Assembly: GCA_002791255.1 (NCBI GenBank)
Contig: PFWS01000042.1
Coordinates: forward strand, 1-5,987
Direction of reading: 5' to 3'
Origin: Candidatus Uhrbacteria bacterium CG_4_9_14_3_um_filter_36_7
GTDB lineage: Bacteria > Patescibacteriota > Patescibacteriia > UBA9934 > GWF2-40-263
DNA length: 5,987 nt
In this document: positions 5,765 through 5,987 of the stretch, in pieces
How the letters are laid out: each line of letters begins with the position of its first letter
Numbering within the stretch: the stretch's first letter is position 1
Made by a program: the position numbers and the translations under genes
The notes under the pieces: model-generated
Told to the model about the DNA's origin: nothing
What the model saw: the letters and a program-made list of their open reading frames with translations, nothing else
Database searches by the model: none

Positions 5765-5769
5765 TTACC

Positions 5770-5973
5770 ATGGATTACACAGACTTTGATAAGTGGCGGC
5801 TTGGGAATCTGGTTTCTATGTGTATTGCTTTCAATTTCGTAGTGATGAGTTTTTTGTTGAAATTTCATGGGGTTTGGTACTATCCGTTATTTTTGTTTAT
5901 AGGACTTTCTTGGTTTTGTTTTTGTTATCTACGTTACGTTGTTCGTCGAAGACACTTCGAACTTTATCAATAG
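5770..5973 (+). CDS. small two-helix membrane protein (67 aa), unknown function
   Basis: I do not recognise the family. An acidic/aromatic N-terminus (MDYTDFDKWRLGN) precedes a first membrane helix at about 12-31 (LVSMCIAFNFVVMSFLL) and a second at about 36-55 (WYYPLFLFIGLSWFCFCYL). These are joined by a short turn (KFHGV), and the tail RYVVRRRHFELYQ is strongly basic. By the positive-inside rule both ends should be cytoplasmic, forming a membrane hairpin. The protein is rich in Phe, Trp, Tyr and Cys. The strong GGAGG at 5760-5764 and a complete frame ending in TAG support a real gene despite its size. It is divergent from rpiB across a 128-base region, the only plus-strand gene here, so a role in sugar metabolism should not be assumed. 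Confidence 0.75.
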   Translation: MDYTDFDKWRLGNLVSMCIAFNFVVMSFLLKFHGVWYYPLFLFIGLSWFCFCYLRYVVRRRHFELYQ

Positions 5974-5987
5974 ACCTGTTGTCATTT

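Noticed and set aside
5728..5769. TTG start at 5728 for the plus-strand small membrane protein.
   Set aside because: The GGAGG at 5760-5764, five bases before the ATG at 5770, is far better, and the extension would contain the ribosome site itself.
5642..5769. Possible riboswitch or regulator site in the divergent rpiB / small-protein intergenic region.
   Set aside because: Only promoter-like elements and a short AGCGCT palindrome are visible. No recognised aptamer, extended hairpin or repeat was found.

Overview
This is an AT-rich bacterial window that most resembles a Candidate Phyla Radiation (Patescibacteria) genome, something in the Magasanikbacteria/Uhrbacteria/Falkowbacteria neighbourhood. 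That placement is inference. It rests on the split transketolase, the divergent RpiB and Rpe enzymes, a secreted protein carrying a domain I associate with these groups, tight gene packing, and few Shine-Dalgarno sites. TGA is used as a stop (transketolase C-subunit, rpiB), so this is not one of the CPR lineages that read UGA as glycine.

Layout, right to left on the minus strand. rpiB (5641-5183) and rpe (5186-4533) overlap by 4 bases (ATGA) and are read from an extended -10 promoter at about 5697-5705. A near-consensus promoter (4532-4560) at the end of rpe drives a secreted protein (4517-3693) with a CPR-type N-terminal domain and a cupredoxin-like C-terminal domain. That gene ends in a strand-specific hairpin terminator (3646-3679). 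A second group follows: transketolase N-terminal subunit (3594-2746), a DUF4349-type membrane coiled-coil protein (2718-1792), transketolase C-terminal subunit (1790-663), and a 174-residue helical protein of unknown function (649-125). Gaps within this group are 27, 1 and 13 bases. At the far left a strong minus-strand promoter (43-71) lies in an imperfect inverted repeat and points at a gene that starts at or beyond the window edge. On the right, one small membrane protein (5770-5973) runs on the plus strand, divergent from rpiB.

Functionally, RpiB, Rpe and the two transketolase subunits form most of the non-oxidative pentose phosphate pathway: ribose-5-P/ribulose-5-P isomerisation, ribulose-5-P/xylulose-5-P epimerisation, and two-carbon transfer. 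No transaldolase is seen here.

I see no mobile element, CRISPR array, rRNA or tRNA, and no gene that looks broken. The most interesting points are the membrane protein encoded between the two halves of one cytosolic enzyme, the cupredoxin fold that has lost its copper ligands, and altered active-site residues in Rpe and RpiB. No clearly new multi-gene system is evident.
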